Below are positions 1 through 11,062 of a stretch of 64,000 bases of DNA, one piece after another. Position 1 is the first letter of the stretch; every line of letters begins with the position of its first letter. The DNA lies in assembly GCA_031761405.1 (NCBI GenBank), contig JASEVX010000008.1:41643175-41707174 (forward strand). The letters are read 5' to 3'. Source of the DNA: Serripes groenlandicus (taxonomy: Eukaryota > Mollusca > Bivalvia > Cardiida > Cardiidae). The position numbers were made by a program, and so were the translations under genes. The notes under the pieces are model-generated. The model had not been told where the DNA came from. It saw only the letters and a list, made by a program, of their open reading frames with translations, and made no database searches.

Positions 1-3000
1 TAAGGCGAGAGTGTACATCTGCGTATACACTGAAGACTCAGGCGAGACTGTACATCTGCGTACACTGAAGACTCGGGCGACACTGTACATCTGCGTACAC
101 TAAAAACTAAGGCGAGATAGTACATCTGCGTACACTAAAAACTAAGGCGAGATTGGACATCTGCGTATACACTGAAGACTCAGGCGAGACTGTAGATCTG
201 CGTATACACTGAAGACCCAGGCGAGACTGTACATCAGCGTATACTAAAGACTCGGGCGAGACTGTACATCTGCGTATACACTGAAGACTCAGGCGAGACT
301 GTACATCAGCGTATACTAAAGACTCAGGCGATACTGTGCATCTACGTATACACTGAAGACTCGGGCGAGACTGTACATCTGCGTATACTAAAGACTCGGG
401 CGAGACTGTACATCTGCGTATACACTAAAGACTCGGGCGAGACTGTGCATCTGCGTATACACTAAAGACTCGGGCGAGACTGTGCATCTGCGTATACTAA
501 AGACTCGGGCGAGACTGTGCATCTGCGTATACACTGAAGACTCGGGCGAGACTGTTCATCAGCGTATACACTAAAGACTCGGGCGAGACTGTGCATCTGC
601 GTATACACTGAAGACTCGGGCGAGACTGTACATCTGCGTATACTAAAGACTCGGGCGAGACTGTGCATCTGCGTATACACTAAAGACTCGGGCGAGACTG
701 TGCATCTGCGTATACACTAAAGACTCGGGCGAGACTGTGCATCTGCGTATACACTAAAGACTCGGGCGACACTTTGCATATGCGTACACTGAAGACTCGG
801 GCGAGACTGTGCATCTGCGTATACACTAAAGACTCGGCGAGACTGTGCATCTGCATATACACTAAAGACTCGGGCGAGACTCGGGCGAGACTGTGCATCT
901 GCGTACACTGAAGACTCGGGCGAGACTGTGCATCTGCGTATACACTAAAGACTCGGCGAGACTGTGCATCTGCATATACACTAAAGACTCGGGCGACACT
1001 TTGCATCTGCGTACACTGAAGACTCAGGCGAGACTGTACATCTGCGTATACTGAAGACTCAGGCGAGACTGTACATCTGCGTACACTGAAGACTCGGGCG
1101 AGACTGTACATCTGCGTATACTAAAGACTCGGGCGAGACTGTGCATCTGCGTATACACTAAAGACTCGGGCGAGACTGTGCATCTGCGTATACACTAAAG
1201 ACTCGGGCGAGACTGTGCATCTGCGTATACACTAAAGACTCGGGCGACACTTTGCATCTGCGTACACTGAAGACTCGGGCGAGACTGTGCATCTGCGTAT
1301 ACACTAAAGACTCGGCGAGACTGTGCATCTGCATATACACTAAAGACTCGGGCGAGACTCGGGCGAGACTGTGCATCTGCGTACACTGAAGACTCGGGCG
1401 AGACTGTGCATCTGCGTATACACTAAAGACTCGGCGAGACTGTGCATCTGCATATACACTAAAGACTCGGGCGACACTTTGCATCTGCGTACACTGAAGA
1501 CTCAGGCGAGACTGTACATCTGCGTATACTGAAGACTCAGGCGAGACTGTACATCTGCGTACACTGAAGACTCAGGCGAGACCGTACATATGCGTACACT
1601 GAAGACTCGGGCGACACTGTACATCTGCGTACACTGAAGACTCAGGCGAGACTGTGCATCTGCGTATACACTAAAGACTCGGGCGACACTGTGTATCTGC
1701 GTACACTGAAGACTCAGGCGAGACTGTACACCTGCGTACACTAAAGACTCAGGTGAAACTGTACATCTGCGTATACACTAAAGACTCGGGCGACACTGTG
1801 CATCTGCGTACACTAAAGACTCAGGCGACACTGTACATCTGCGTACACTAAAAACTAAGGCGAGATTGTACATCTGCGTACACTAAAGACTCAGGCGAGA
1901 CTGTGCATCTGCGTATACACTGAAGACTCGAGCGACACTGTGCATCTGCGTACACTGAAGACTCAGGCGAGATTGTACATCTTCGTACACTGAAGACTCA
2001 GGCGAGATTGTACATCTGCGTACACTGAAGACTCAGGCGAGATTGTACATCTACGTACACTGAAGACTCAGGCGAGATTGTACATCTACGTACACTGAAG
2101 ACTCAGGCGAGATTGTACATCTGCGTACACTGAAGACTCAGGCGAGATTGTACATCTGCGTACACTGAAGACTCAGGCGAGATTGTACATCTGCGTACAT
2201 TAAAAACTCAGGCGAGATTGTACATCTGCGTATACAGTGAAGACTCAGGCGAGATTGTACATCTGCGTACACTGAAGACTCAGGCGAGATCGTACATCTG
2301 CGTACACTGAAGACTCGGGAGAGATTGTACATCTGCGTACATTAAAAACTCACCCGAGATTGTACATCTGCGTATACACTGAAGACTCAGGCGAGATTGT
2401 ACATCTGCGTACACTGAAGACTCAGGCGAGATCGTACAGCTGCGTACACTGAAGACTCAGGCGAGATTGTACATCTTCGTACACTGAAGACTCAGGCGAG
2501 ACTGTACATCTTCGTACACTGAAGACTCAGGCGAGACTGTACATCTGCGTATACACTAAAGACTCAGGCGAGATTGTACATCTGCGTATACACTAAAGAC
2601 TCAGGCGAGATTGTACATCTGCGTATACACTAAAGACTCAGGCGAGACTGTACATCTGCGTATACACTAAAGACTCAGGCGAGATTGTACATCTGCGTAT
2701 ACACTGAAGACTCAGGCGAGATTGTACATCTGCGTACACTGAAGACTCAGGCGAGACTGTACATCTTCGTACACTGAAGACTCAGGCGAGATTGTACATC
2801 TTCGTACACTAAAGACTCAGGCGAGACTGTACATCTTCGTATACACTGAAGACTCAGGCGAGACTGTACATCTGCGTACACTGAAGACTCAGGCGAGATT
2901 GTACATCTGCGTGCACTAAAGACTCAGACGACACTGTACATCTGCGTACACTGAAGACTCAGGCGAGATTGTACATCTTCGTACACTGAAGACTCAGGCG

Positions 3001-3470
3001 AGATTGTACATCTTCGTACACTGAAGACTCAGGCGAGATTGTACATCTTCGTACACTGAAGACTCAGGCGAGACTGTACATCTACGTACACTGAAGACTC
3101 ATGCGAGATTGTACATCTACGTACACTGAAGACTCAGGTGAGACTGTACATCTGCGTACACTGAAGACTCAGGCGAGATTGTACATCTTCGTACACTGAA
3201 GACTCAGGCGAGACTGTACATCTACGTACACTGAAGACTCAGGCGAGATTGTACATCTTCGTACACTGAAGACTCAGGCGAGATTGTACATCTTCGTACA
3301 CTGAAGACTCAGGCGAGACTGTACATCTACGTACACTGAAGACTCAGGCGAGACTGTACATCTTCGTACACTGAAGACTCAGGTGAGACTGTACATCTGC
3401 GTACACTGAAGACTCAGGCGAGATTGTACATCTTCGTACACTGAAGACTCAGGCGAGATTGTACATCTGC
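1..3470. repeat. 35-37 bp minisatellite array
   Basis: About 95-100 head-to-tail copies of a unit built from gactcaggcgaga, ctgtacatctgcg and tacactgaa. The unit is 35 bp, or 37 bp where an extra 'ta' gives gcgtatacac. Variants change along the array: gactcggg/gtgcatctgc types prevail before about 1700, gattgtacatcttcg types after about 1900. Copies run to the left window edge, so the true array is longer. Long minus-strand reading frames here are by-products of the period. Confidence 0.97.
605..1571. repeat. 478-bp higher-order duplication in the minisatellite
   Basis: The segment at about 605-1093 recurs at about 1083-1571, offset 478 bp. It includes a distinctive irregular stretch (gactcggcgag, a gcatatacac variant, and a doubled gactcgggcga). 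Such sharing of rare variants points to a recent multi-unit duplication by unequal exchange or replication slippage. Confidence 0.85.
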
Positions 3471-4175
3471 AGAGTCTCACAGAACCTTCACTGGCCGGTA
3501 ACATGTTATATAGATTTAACTATTTTGTCCACAACAAACTAGGACTATAGACTCATAGGATTAACGCCAATTTAACATTCACTATATGATCCCCTTAAGG
3601 AGAATCAATAGGACCCCATACCCTCATCGCCAGATGGCGCTTATATACCTTAGAAATGATGTCGAGTATTAACACATAATGAACGAGCAATATCTTACGT
3701 TTTGTTACAAACGGCTTTGTAATCCGGCACTTTCACCAACGGAGACTCGAGAAAGGTTCTAGCAAATTGAGGCTCGAATCTAACTTTGTTTAATTCCTGG
3801 ACACATATCAAACCTAGTGCGCATTCTGAAAAAAAAGAAGAAAATATTGTCGGCCGAGTTCAGTCTAATTCAATACTTAAACGCAGAAACACTAAGCTAA
3901 CGCCGCTACGATCGACACAGTCGATGCTCACGAACGACAGGTCCACATCATAACCTCATTCCTGATGTGTTGTAGTACTAATAAAACAATGTACAATCGA
4001 TGCTTACCAACGACAGGTCCACATCAAAACCTCATCTCTGCTTTGTTTTAGTACTAATAAAACAATGTACAAACATGTATTTGTATAAATAAATAATGTA
4101 CAGCGGTGCTCTGTGCAAAACAATACCTAACGCGACTATTACAAGTGCGGCATAAGACCTTCCTGAGCAGCCATG
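3471..4175. other. Intergenic, with a 76-bp tandem duplication
   Basis: Unique-looking AT-rich sequence downstream (on the minus strand) of the secreted-protein gene. Positions 3921-3996 and 3997-4072 are diverged tandem copies beginning tcgatgct and ending aatgtacaa. Each contains AATAAA on the plus strand. The minus strand has no convincing coding potential past the predicted stop. Confidence 0.7.
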
Positions 4176-4228
4176 CTAAGGATCCAAATAGATAAAGCAT
4201 TTCAGATGTTTCTTGACACCTTCCTTGA
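4176..4228 (-). CDS. Secreted protein exon 4 (tentative last exon)
   Basis: The acceptor AATCAG is followed by a frame reading VKEGVKKHLKCFIYLDP then TAG. Phase fits exon 3 and one more cysteine is added, as the domain would need. The polypyrimidine tract is poor. A stronger tract ends at the next AG (about 4176) and would give a longer, less plausible tail. Confidence 0.45.
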
Positions 4229-7200
4229 CTGATTGGCGAACGATACAGAACAAGCTTATACACCGCGGTAGGGTTGGCTGACTGATCTAGGTATACACTG
4301 TTAGCAAATTCCTTACGGTTGATTTTCTCAGACCGCCGCTAAGTTATACAGAATTTCCGAACTACAGAAACAGAAATTCCGTAAACAAGGTGCCCGATAT
4401 CTGATCCTTACCACACATATGATCCACAGAGTTGAAGTAAACGATATCCTTAATGTGGTATGGCCCGAACTGTAACATCTCTACATGCATTGTATCCAAG
4501 AACTCCGGACAGGCGCGGAAGTGCCTCGCTAGACATTCAACAGATGGTTTAGAAACGTTCGGGCTGCAATGGAAATCAAATTACTGGAAATACGAACTGG
4601 AATTAACAGTTACATGATTTAACACGATGAAAAAACAGTGTTTATACTTAAAAAATACCGAGTAAATATAGTCTTTATTTACGTTAAACCAACTCGGTAA
4701 TGAACTGGTACTACGAGACATGACAGTGAGAGATATAGATAAGGGCTTCACCACCACTGTTCGAGTCATACAGAGTTGAAAGTGGTAGTACAGAGCCCTA
4801 GATAAGGGACGTTTTTGCATGCTCTAAACTCCTTATTTGTCCCTATAAACCTATGGTGTGGATACTCAAAAGAATCGTCTCAGTGAGACGATTCTTTTGA
4901 GTACTCACAACATAGAGTTTGCTTTAATTATAAGAGAGAAATTGTGGGAAAAAGAGCTGAATACCTTCTCCTTATCTGGACCTCTGGTCTAGTAGATATA
5001 TCGGTTACCCTGCCAGGCGCTCATGGTAACTTACACAAATAACATGATTGCGATATTACTAATGCAAAGGTGTCAGAATGATATCGAAAGAACAATTAAG
5101 CCGTTCTATGATAAAACCAACATAATGGACTATGCACAATGTATGGACCCAGATCAGCCTGCGCAGGCTAATCCAGGCCGACATATTCCGTCTCAGGGGG
5201 ATAGAGTAATGATTCCTGAAACAGAAAATCCACAGGAGGTGAAGAGTTTATTTTCGGGTTAGCCTGCGCGGCATGCTTAGGCTGATCTGGGTCGATACTT
5301 AACGCAGAGTCCACAATGTTGGTTTTCTCGTGGCACGGCTTATATTATCGAAAGTAGTATAAATGCGGCCAAGTTTACGTTGTGATACCCTGATCTACGT
5401 AAGCTGGGACGTCTACATGTACACTGTTACGTCATACAAGGAGACGGGACATGCTATGGTACAAACTACAATGTGTTTTGATTAAAAGCCATGTAAAAAA
5501 CAACATAAGAATAAATCTAATCCTTTCCTGCATTTATCAAAATTACAACTGACCAGCGTGTAGGAAAAGTATTCAAAATCTCTAGAAGCAGAAGCTTAGT
5601 TATTGAACAGAGTTTAAAACGGTGTTGCAGACGGGGGAAAAGGAGTTGCGGACGGAGAAAACGGCGTAGTGAGATTTCACCAAACATTTGACTGTTTTAC
5701 TCTTAACAACAATATACCTTTAACCCTTTCCCTTATACGACAATACTGCAGCAGACGACTTTGAACATATTTTGTAATAAAGTAGAAAATCTCTATAATT
5801 GAATGGATAACCTATGACTAAAAGTGGAAAACATTGTGGCAAAAGCAGAAATTGCACGATCTTTGCAATTTCTTCTTTTGTCACTATGTTTTTAAACAGC
5901 CGTCTGCTGCAGAGGCGTCGGAAAGCGTCTATATGAGGGAAATGGTTAAATAGTTTAGAAAAAAGTTTTACCTGCAAAGATCGGCTATAAACTCCGTGAC
6001 GTTCTTGGTGATGAAATGCTTCATCGAATTGTCTCCAAGAGCTTCCAAACACACGGAAAAATCTTTGAAATTAGCAGTAACACAGCTCTGATTGGAATCA
6101 ATCGGCATGATGTCATTTCCAGAAGTGTCCGATGAAATGTTAGTTTCAAGAGTGGGTATTTTTGTTGACGTATTGTTTGACGCAGTCGTCGTGTCCGTAG
6201 AGAAGTCACGCAACAGTTTTCCACTTTCGTTCTCAGAAGAGTTCTGGCCTGAAACTTGATAACTGGCACAAGCTGTGAATATATATATTATTCAGTTTAT
6301 AATTATCCATACCGTAAAAATGGACGCAATTTAAAATGTGTGTGTACTTTGCATCAGTATGCGTAAATGTCATGATAGTGTATTTCATTTATACTTACAC
6401 GTTATATCAATGCTTTAGTGCATAAGATTGAATTTCCCAAATGGTGTACGCTTATTACTCGTTTGTTCTTAAATACAGAGGAATTAGCCATTACCGAGTG
6501 ATACATGTCTGCGATTTGGAACCGGGCATCTCGGGTACGATCCCAAGTAGCGGCGATCATGGTGACAAGGCACACTTCCGAGTATAGTAGTGGTTTGATG
6601 ACTCATAGGTCAGGAAAATGTGAGCTGTCACCGTGATATAACTGGAATAAGGTTGAAAACGTCGTAAAACCCCAATAAAACAAAACAATTTTAAATTCAG
6701 GCGACTCTCATAATACCACACCAGGTAAACGGTCAAACGGTGCTGCGTGAGAGAACTAAGTAAGACACAGTCGCTAACGACGAAGCCTATTGATCATGGG
6801 TTTGGGTGTTCGAACCCCGGGGCTGGGCTATTCATTACTTCCGATGATTTACAAAATTCATTGTTAAGTGTGTCATTCGTCTTCCACCGATGGGCTAAAG
6901 TAATAATCTATGTGGACAGGTAGCCAAATTCCTGGGAATAATGCTGTGCTGAGTACTGGTGAGAAAGCCATGATACGCATAGTTGTAATGCAAATGGGCC
7001 GAAATACTTTTTTACTGTAATACTTAGAACCCGCCCTCCCAGAAAAACAACAACAACATTGTAACAACGCTTTAATACTCCAGCCAATCAACGCCGCAAA
7101 ACGCGTCGACTTTACGCTTCCAAGCATATTTATGTCAGACACAAAGTAAGTTAATTATAGCACTAAAAATAGTTTAAATAAGTACAAGAACGTTCGTAAG

Positions 7201-8836
7201 CACTGTGTGATAATATTTAAACCCTTTCTCACATAAAACAAATCTGCAGCATACGACTTTGAAAACATATGGGGAAACTAATGAAATATCTCTTAAAAGT
7301 ATATATATTTGAAAACATTGGGGCAAAAGGAGAAATTGTTTTAGATGCGAGAAATTGCTCATTATAAAGTGGAAAAGGGGTCATTTATAACACTTAAAAT
7401 AGTTTAAGAATACGAGCTGTTTAACCTATATTAAGTTCAGCAATGTCACGCGTTATGGCTGTCAGTCATTTCAACGTGAAATTGCCCAACCTGAACGCCA
7501 ACAAACAGAAGAGAGAGGACTGTTCTAAACTAATTCAATTGGGGTTTAACGCCGTTTTCAACAATTTTTCAGTCATATCACGTCGGCCAGTTCACCTATG
7601 GATATGTTTCCTGGTTTTCTCACACCCACAACATACTTTCCAAGCAACTGGCTGCTTTTCCACATAGACTGTTAGCCCATCGGTAAAAGAAGAATGACGC
7701 TTGTCACAGTGGCTTTTGTTAAACGTCGGAAAGAATGTTGGCCGAACTGGGGTTCAAACTCACAATCCCTGGATTGACAGCTCGCGTCGCTACCGACTGA
7801 GCTACCGGTGCTCGGCGTTCTAAACACAATGGCATGTTTAAATACAAAATGTTAACGCCTCGTGTGCGGATGGTCGCGGGTTCGATTCTTGGCGCTCAGG
7901 AGTGCTGGGTTAGCGTTACGACTGACTGGCTGGTGTCAGGATAAATGGACCAGTAATACTGGTAACAAACGCAGGAAACGCCTGATAAAACGGAAAATTG
8001 TTGAAAGCGGCGTAAAAAACAAAACAATCAAGTATATACACGACTTTTAAAGTCACTTACTGGACTAAATCGAAGATGATTATCATTACGTTACAAAATA
8101 CCAATTAACCAACAGTCAGCTTTAAAATATTGAAGACAAGATCCGAAGATCCGAGTGAGGTCATGTTTATCAAAGGATCGGTATTATATCAACAGTCTTG
8201 GTAAAGGGTAACCCATGGAACATATTTACTAACTTAAATTCAAATCGGGCTAATACTTTTGTAAACTAATGTTGTGTGTAAGTGTTCACTTTATATACAT
8301 AACAGAAAATCGTTTACTACATGAGACGTAGAAAGTCGTCTGTATCAGCGAACGAGATAATGATCACATCGAACAGGTTAATTCATATTCCGTTATATGA
8401 TCGATATAGATACCTATAGCCCTTTAACCCTTTCGCACGTATAACAAATATGCAGCAGACGAGGGTGAGAATATACAGGTAAAAACGTAGATCATATCTG
8501 CGAAATGAACTTCAATATGAACAGTTTTCCCTTTGCCACAATTATTTCAAAAGTCGTCTTCTGCAGATGCGTCAAAAAGCGTCTACATGTCTGAAATAAA
8601 GGATTTTACTTAATCAACTTTTCAAAAAAATGTATAGAGATTTAATAATGGCAATCATATTTCGAATATTGCTTATATTCGTTTTACATGGAAATACCTC
8701 CATTTACTAGAATGTTTAAAAGAAACCTAATTGCTGTAGAAAGATCACATGCCGAACTTGCATGACTTTGGAATACATTAAACAAAGACTTACCAATCGT
8801 CCATAAAAAAGCTACGATACTGTATCCAGAATTCAT
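4176..8836 (-). CDS. Small secreted cysteine-rich protein, 4 exons, function unknown
   Basis: Gene model on the minus strand: exons 8836-8794, 6272-5972, 4563-4412 and probably 4228-4176, about 182 residues. It was found by matching splice sites and phases (1, 2, 1), which agree at every junction. Exon 1 plus the start of exon 2 give a hydrophobic signal peptide (MNSGYSIVAFLWTIACASYQ). A Ser/Thr/Asn-rich stretch with several N-x-S/T sites follows, then a domain with spaced cysteines (SCVTANFKDFSVCLEAL, FIADLC, SVECLARHFRACPEFL, NSVDHMC, HLKCF). The cysteine pattern recalls small extracellular all-alpha families such as DUF19-like proteins, but I do not recognise it firmly. The last exon is the weakest part: an alternative acceptor at about 4176 would give a different C terminus. 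A TTAA MITE lies 22 bp beyond the exon 2 donor. Exons 1-3 are well supported; the function is not known. Confidence 0.72.
4412..4563 (-). CDS. Secreted protein exon 3
   Basis: The acceptor TTTGATTTCCATTGCAG and donor GTGTG|GTAAGG bound 152 nt (1+150+1). The reading frame carries C-x7-C spacing (ECLARHFRAC), then PEFLDTMHVEMLQFG and a final MC. It is open only in the frame predicted by exon 2. Confidence 0.75.
4793..4958. mobile_element. 166-bp foldback element, copy 1
   Basis: Bounded by agagc and gagct, with a central perfect palindrome at 4864-4902 (19-bp arms, 1-nt centre, starting ACTCAAAAGAATCG). A second copy of the same length lies at 30547-30711. This is probably a foldback-type MITE; no target duplication is clear. 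Confidence 0.7.
5150..5350. repeat. GCCTGCGCAGGC-type interspersed repeat, copy 1
   Basis: The palindromic block GATCAGCCTGCGCAGGC at about 5152-5175 recurs inverted at about 5258-5290. It is followed by a tail (cgatacttaacgcagagtcc, ggttttctcgtggcacggct) that matches 12578-12665. Confidence 0.65.
5720..5949. mobile_element. piggyBac-like MITE (full length, about 230 bp)
   Basis: Reads TTAACCCTTTCCCTTATA at the left and TATGAGGGAAATGGTTAA at the right: TTAA target sites and about 14-bp TIRs beginning CCC, as in piggyBac elements. The inner half is a second imperfect inverted repeat around gaaattgcacg. It lies 22 bp inside intron 2 of the secreted-protein gene. Confidence 0.85.
5972..6272 (-). 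CDS. Secreted protein exon 2
   Basis: The acceptor is TATATTCACAG and the donor TGCAG|GTAAAA. The 301 nt give 2+297+2, so phases fit both neighbours. It encodes the Thr/Ser/Asn-rich stretch and the first cysteines (SCVTANFKDFSVC through FIADLC). Confidence 0.78.
6490..6692 (+). mobile_element. tRNA-derived SINE with V-like tail
   Basis: The degenerate tRNA head has a B-box-like GGGTACGATCCCA. The tail reads ccgtgatataactgg, then ggttgaaaacgtcgtaaaac and cccaataaaac. The same tail occurs in the other SINEs here and resembles the molluscan V-SINE/RUDI type. Confidence 0.7.
6755..6985 (+). mobile_element. Diverged tRNA-derived SINE
   Basis: Head with B-box GTTCGAACCCC, then a body (accgatgggctaaag, tatgtggacaggtagcca) shared with the SINEs at 7535-7813 and 9236-9516. 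The tail is lost. Confidence 0.6.
7215..7375. mobile_element. Degraded piggyBac-like MITE
   Basis: Starts taaaccctttctcacataaa, with the family motif ctgcagcatacgactttgaaaac and a gaaattgctcat inner arm. The right end is lost. Confidence 0.6.
7535..7813 (-). mobile_element. Full-length tRNA-derived SINE
   Basis: On the minus strand: head GTAGCTCAGTCGGTAGCGAC (A box) and GAGTTTGAACCCC (B box), a body ending in ctggccgacgtgatatgact, then the tail attgttgaaaacggcgttaa. The head is tRNA-like, but the long fused body shows it is a SINE, not a tRNA gene. Confidence 0.85.
7850..8030 (+). mobile_element. tRNA-derived SINE, second head type
   Basis: The head contains CGGGTTCGATTC (B box) and the tail reads attgttgaaagcggcgtaaa before an A-rich end. 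It carries the actgactggctggtgtcagg body also seen inverted at 47789-48031. Confidence 0.7.
8423..8605. mobile_element. piggyBac-like MITE, diverged
   Basis: Opens ttaaccctttcgcacgtata with atgcagcagacgag. The right half carries cgtcttctgcagatgcgtca and agcgtctacatg. Confidence 0.65.
8794..8836 (-). CDS. Secreted protein exon 1 (start codon and signal peptide)
   Basis: ATG at 8836 begins MNSGYSIVAFLWTI, and the donor reads ATTG|GTAAGT. It ends in phase 1. Joining to exon 2 makes an Ala codon and completes a signal peptide. Too short to appear as a long reading frame. Confidence 0.7.
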
Positions 8837-8994
8837 GTTTTCTTAAAATCGTAATTAACAAACACGGAAATGAAATTCACAACAGCAGCCTACGTTTTGT
8901 TAAATTGCGTGCCTGTCATTCACCAAGGTGTAAATTTTGAACCACGTGACGTAATAATAAAGTCTTTGTTTATAACGTATTTACTACCGTTAGC

Positions 8995-9085
8995 GTTAAC
9001 CCTTTTCCACATATAGACGCTTTCTGTCGCCTTTGCAGCAGACAATGTTTGAAACCATTATGGCAAACAGTGAAAATTGCGTATA
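8995..9085. mobile_element. piggyBac-like MITE fragment
   Basis: Left half only: ttaacccttttccacatata, then gacgctttctgtcgcc and gcagcagacaatg. Confidence 0.6.
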
Positions 9086-9235
9086 ATACGGAAACTAAAA
9101 GTTTGGTTGCTATATACAAGGAATCACTGTTTCAATGTGGTCTTTAGCAGAGGTTTGACTGTACCTTCATTGTACAGGTTGATGTTATTCCTGCGTACAT
9201 TACCTGCATTATTTATCCCGAGACAGATGCCTCAA

Positions 9236-9516
9236 TGTTGTAGTCGAGCCCCGGTAGCGACGCGAGCTATCAATTCAGGGGTTGTGAGTTCGATCTCCAG
9301 CTTGGCCAACTTTCTTTCCGACAAAAGTCACCGCGAAAATCGTCATTCCACCAATGGGCTAAACTATATGTGGAAAAGCAGCCAGTTGATAAGAAAGAAT
9401 GTTGTGTGGGGTACTGGTATCAGATAGCAAGGAAACACGCGAGTAGGCCGCCGTGATTGAAGAATTGTTGAAAACAGCGTTAAACCCCAATCAATCAAAC
9501 CTCATTTTTGCACGTG
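9236..9516 (+). mobile_element. Full-length tRNA-derived SINE
   Basis: Same family as 7535-7813 in the opposite orientation: head ccggtagcgacgcgagc, B box GAGTTCGATCTCC, body tatgtggaaaagcagccagt, tail attgttgaaaacagcgttaa. Confidence 0.85.
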
Positions 9517-9737
9517 ATAAAGGGTCAAGGTTGATTGTCTCTTGGTGCTGCTCATTTTATTATTTTTATCATTAGCACGTTAGGATAAGGATAATTCGTA
9601 ATTGTCAGATTTTCGGAGGAAACCTTAACAAGAAAAATAATTCTAGACATTTCATAGTAGTCTCCCATCAGTGGAATGGGATGTCAAATGACTATAACAT
9701 CAAAGGACATTAAACTTTGTTTGGTATCAAATTTAAA

Positions 9738-9930
9738 GTCTTTCCCTCATACAACAAATATACAGCAGACGACTCTATAATTGAATGGTTACCTATGACT
9801 TAAAGTGGAAAACAATGTGTCAAAAGGAAAAATTGCTCTTTTCGAGTAATTTCTTCTTTTGTCTCTATGTTTTCAAAAAGCCGTCTGCTGCAGAGGCGTC
9901 AGAAAGCGTCTATATGAGGGAAAGGGTTAA
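9738..9930. mobile_element. piggyBac-like MITE, internally deleted
   Basis: Left end aagtctttccctcata and right end tatgagggaaagggttaa. The segment between the left arm and ctctataattgaatgg is shortened relative to other copies. Confidence 0.8.
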
Positions 9931-10009
9931 ACGTTTATAAATATATATGATAATTGCCCAATTCTTTCCAATATGCATGAACAGATCAAATAGTATCTAT
10001 TTGTGAAAT

Positions 10010-10520
10010 AGTACAATATATATTTCATTTTAAGTGGGGGATAGAGGTCGAAGTCACGGTTACTGTGCATAACCATCTTCCGTAGATGCATCTGACAATT
10101 CTAGGTTTCAGTTAAGGAAATATGGCTCATTAACCTTTATCTTTAGTTGGTCAAAGGTCAAAGTCACACCGGAATTATTTCAGACCGTGACGAACCCACT
10201 TCCAAGGAGGCACCTTAGCATGGAGATTTGGCCAGTTTTTTCTCTTTAAACTGGATCAACGTCAATATCATGTCGACATACTTAAGGTTCGCAAAACATC
10301 CTCTTCACAAGATATGTGTGCATACCAAAACTTGATAACTGTAAATGAAATGTTTTGGAGATATGGCTAGTTTTTTTTCTTTAGACAGGATCAATGTCAA
10401 TGTCATGTTGACATAATTTAGGTTCGCAAAACATCATCCTGAAGACTTCACAAGATGCCTGTGCATACCAACATTGATAACTGCGAATGAAATGTGTTGG
10501 TGATATGATCAGGACAACGT
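10010..10520. repeat. Tandem core of a degraded rolling-circle-like element
   Basis: Two to three diverged units of about 130 bp containing ggatcaacgtcaatatcatg, aggttcgcaaaacatc and gtgcataccaa. The style matches the tandem cores of the elements at 11-37 kb, but no terminal hairpin is visible. Confidence 0.5.
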
Positions 10521-11062
10521 TGGATGGAAGGATGATCGAAATGTAAAGTGTGGGGCCAATTGTCCAAAGCCATTGTGGGGTTGGTTAATATGCTCCATTG
10601 ACAGTTGTAGGTTTCCTGTCCAACAGAAACTCTTTGTGACACCCTCGTCAATAATTCATATGTATTTCAGTCTCAATATTTTGCTCTCCGAAAATATGTA
10701 TTATTCGTCTTCAATTATAGAATAGTTGAATCGTTACACAACCTAAACGCAAATCCCTTTCTATTGGTAAGTACAATACACAATAAGTATTCAACGTAGA
10801 CATATGGAATATCGACACTAAGGTCTAATTCACGGTCTAGAGCAGACTTCAAAAGGTTAATGCTTAGGAAGTATTAATTAAAGTTGAGACCCAATGGTGC
10901 GTATAACAAAATATGATAACTATCATTCATTTTACCAGTTGCAAGAGTGTCTACAAGCTGTATCCAATCAACTTTTTATAACGTTGTTTTGGATATCTTA
11001 TACTTGCGTTATGCATCGAGTGTTCGTTCCTCGGTCGGGGCATATAATACCAACAATTTTAG
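10521..11062. other. Intergenic, no recognised feature
   Basis: AT-rich sequence in which I see no exon, terminal repeat or tandem structure. The short reading frame at 10448-10651 (-) overlaps the tandem repeat and has no protein-like features. Confidence 0.5.

Noticed and set aside
462..2332. Several minus-strand reading frames in the 35-bp array (VYADAQSRPSLQC-like)
   Set aside because: They arise from the repeat period and the 35/37-bp length mix; no start context, splice sites or non-repeat sequence.
1..3470. CRISPR-like regular repeats
   Set aside because: There are no unique spacers between units; it is a head-to-tail minisatellite in a eukaryotic genome.
7740..9305. tRNA genes with good A and B boxes
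   Set aside because: Each head runs into a SINE body and shared tail; cloverleaf arms are degraded.
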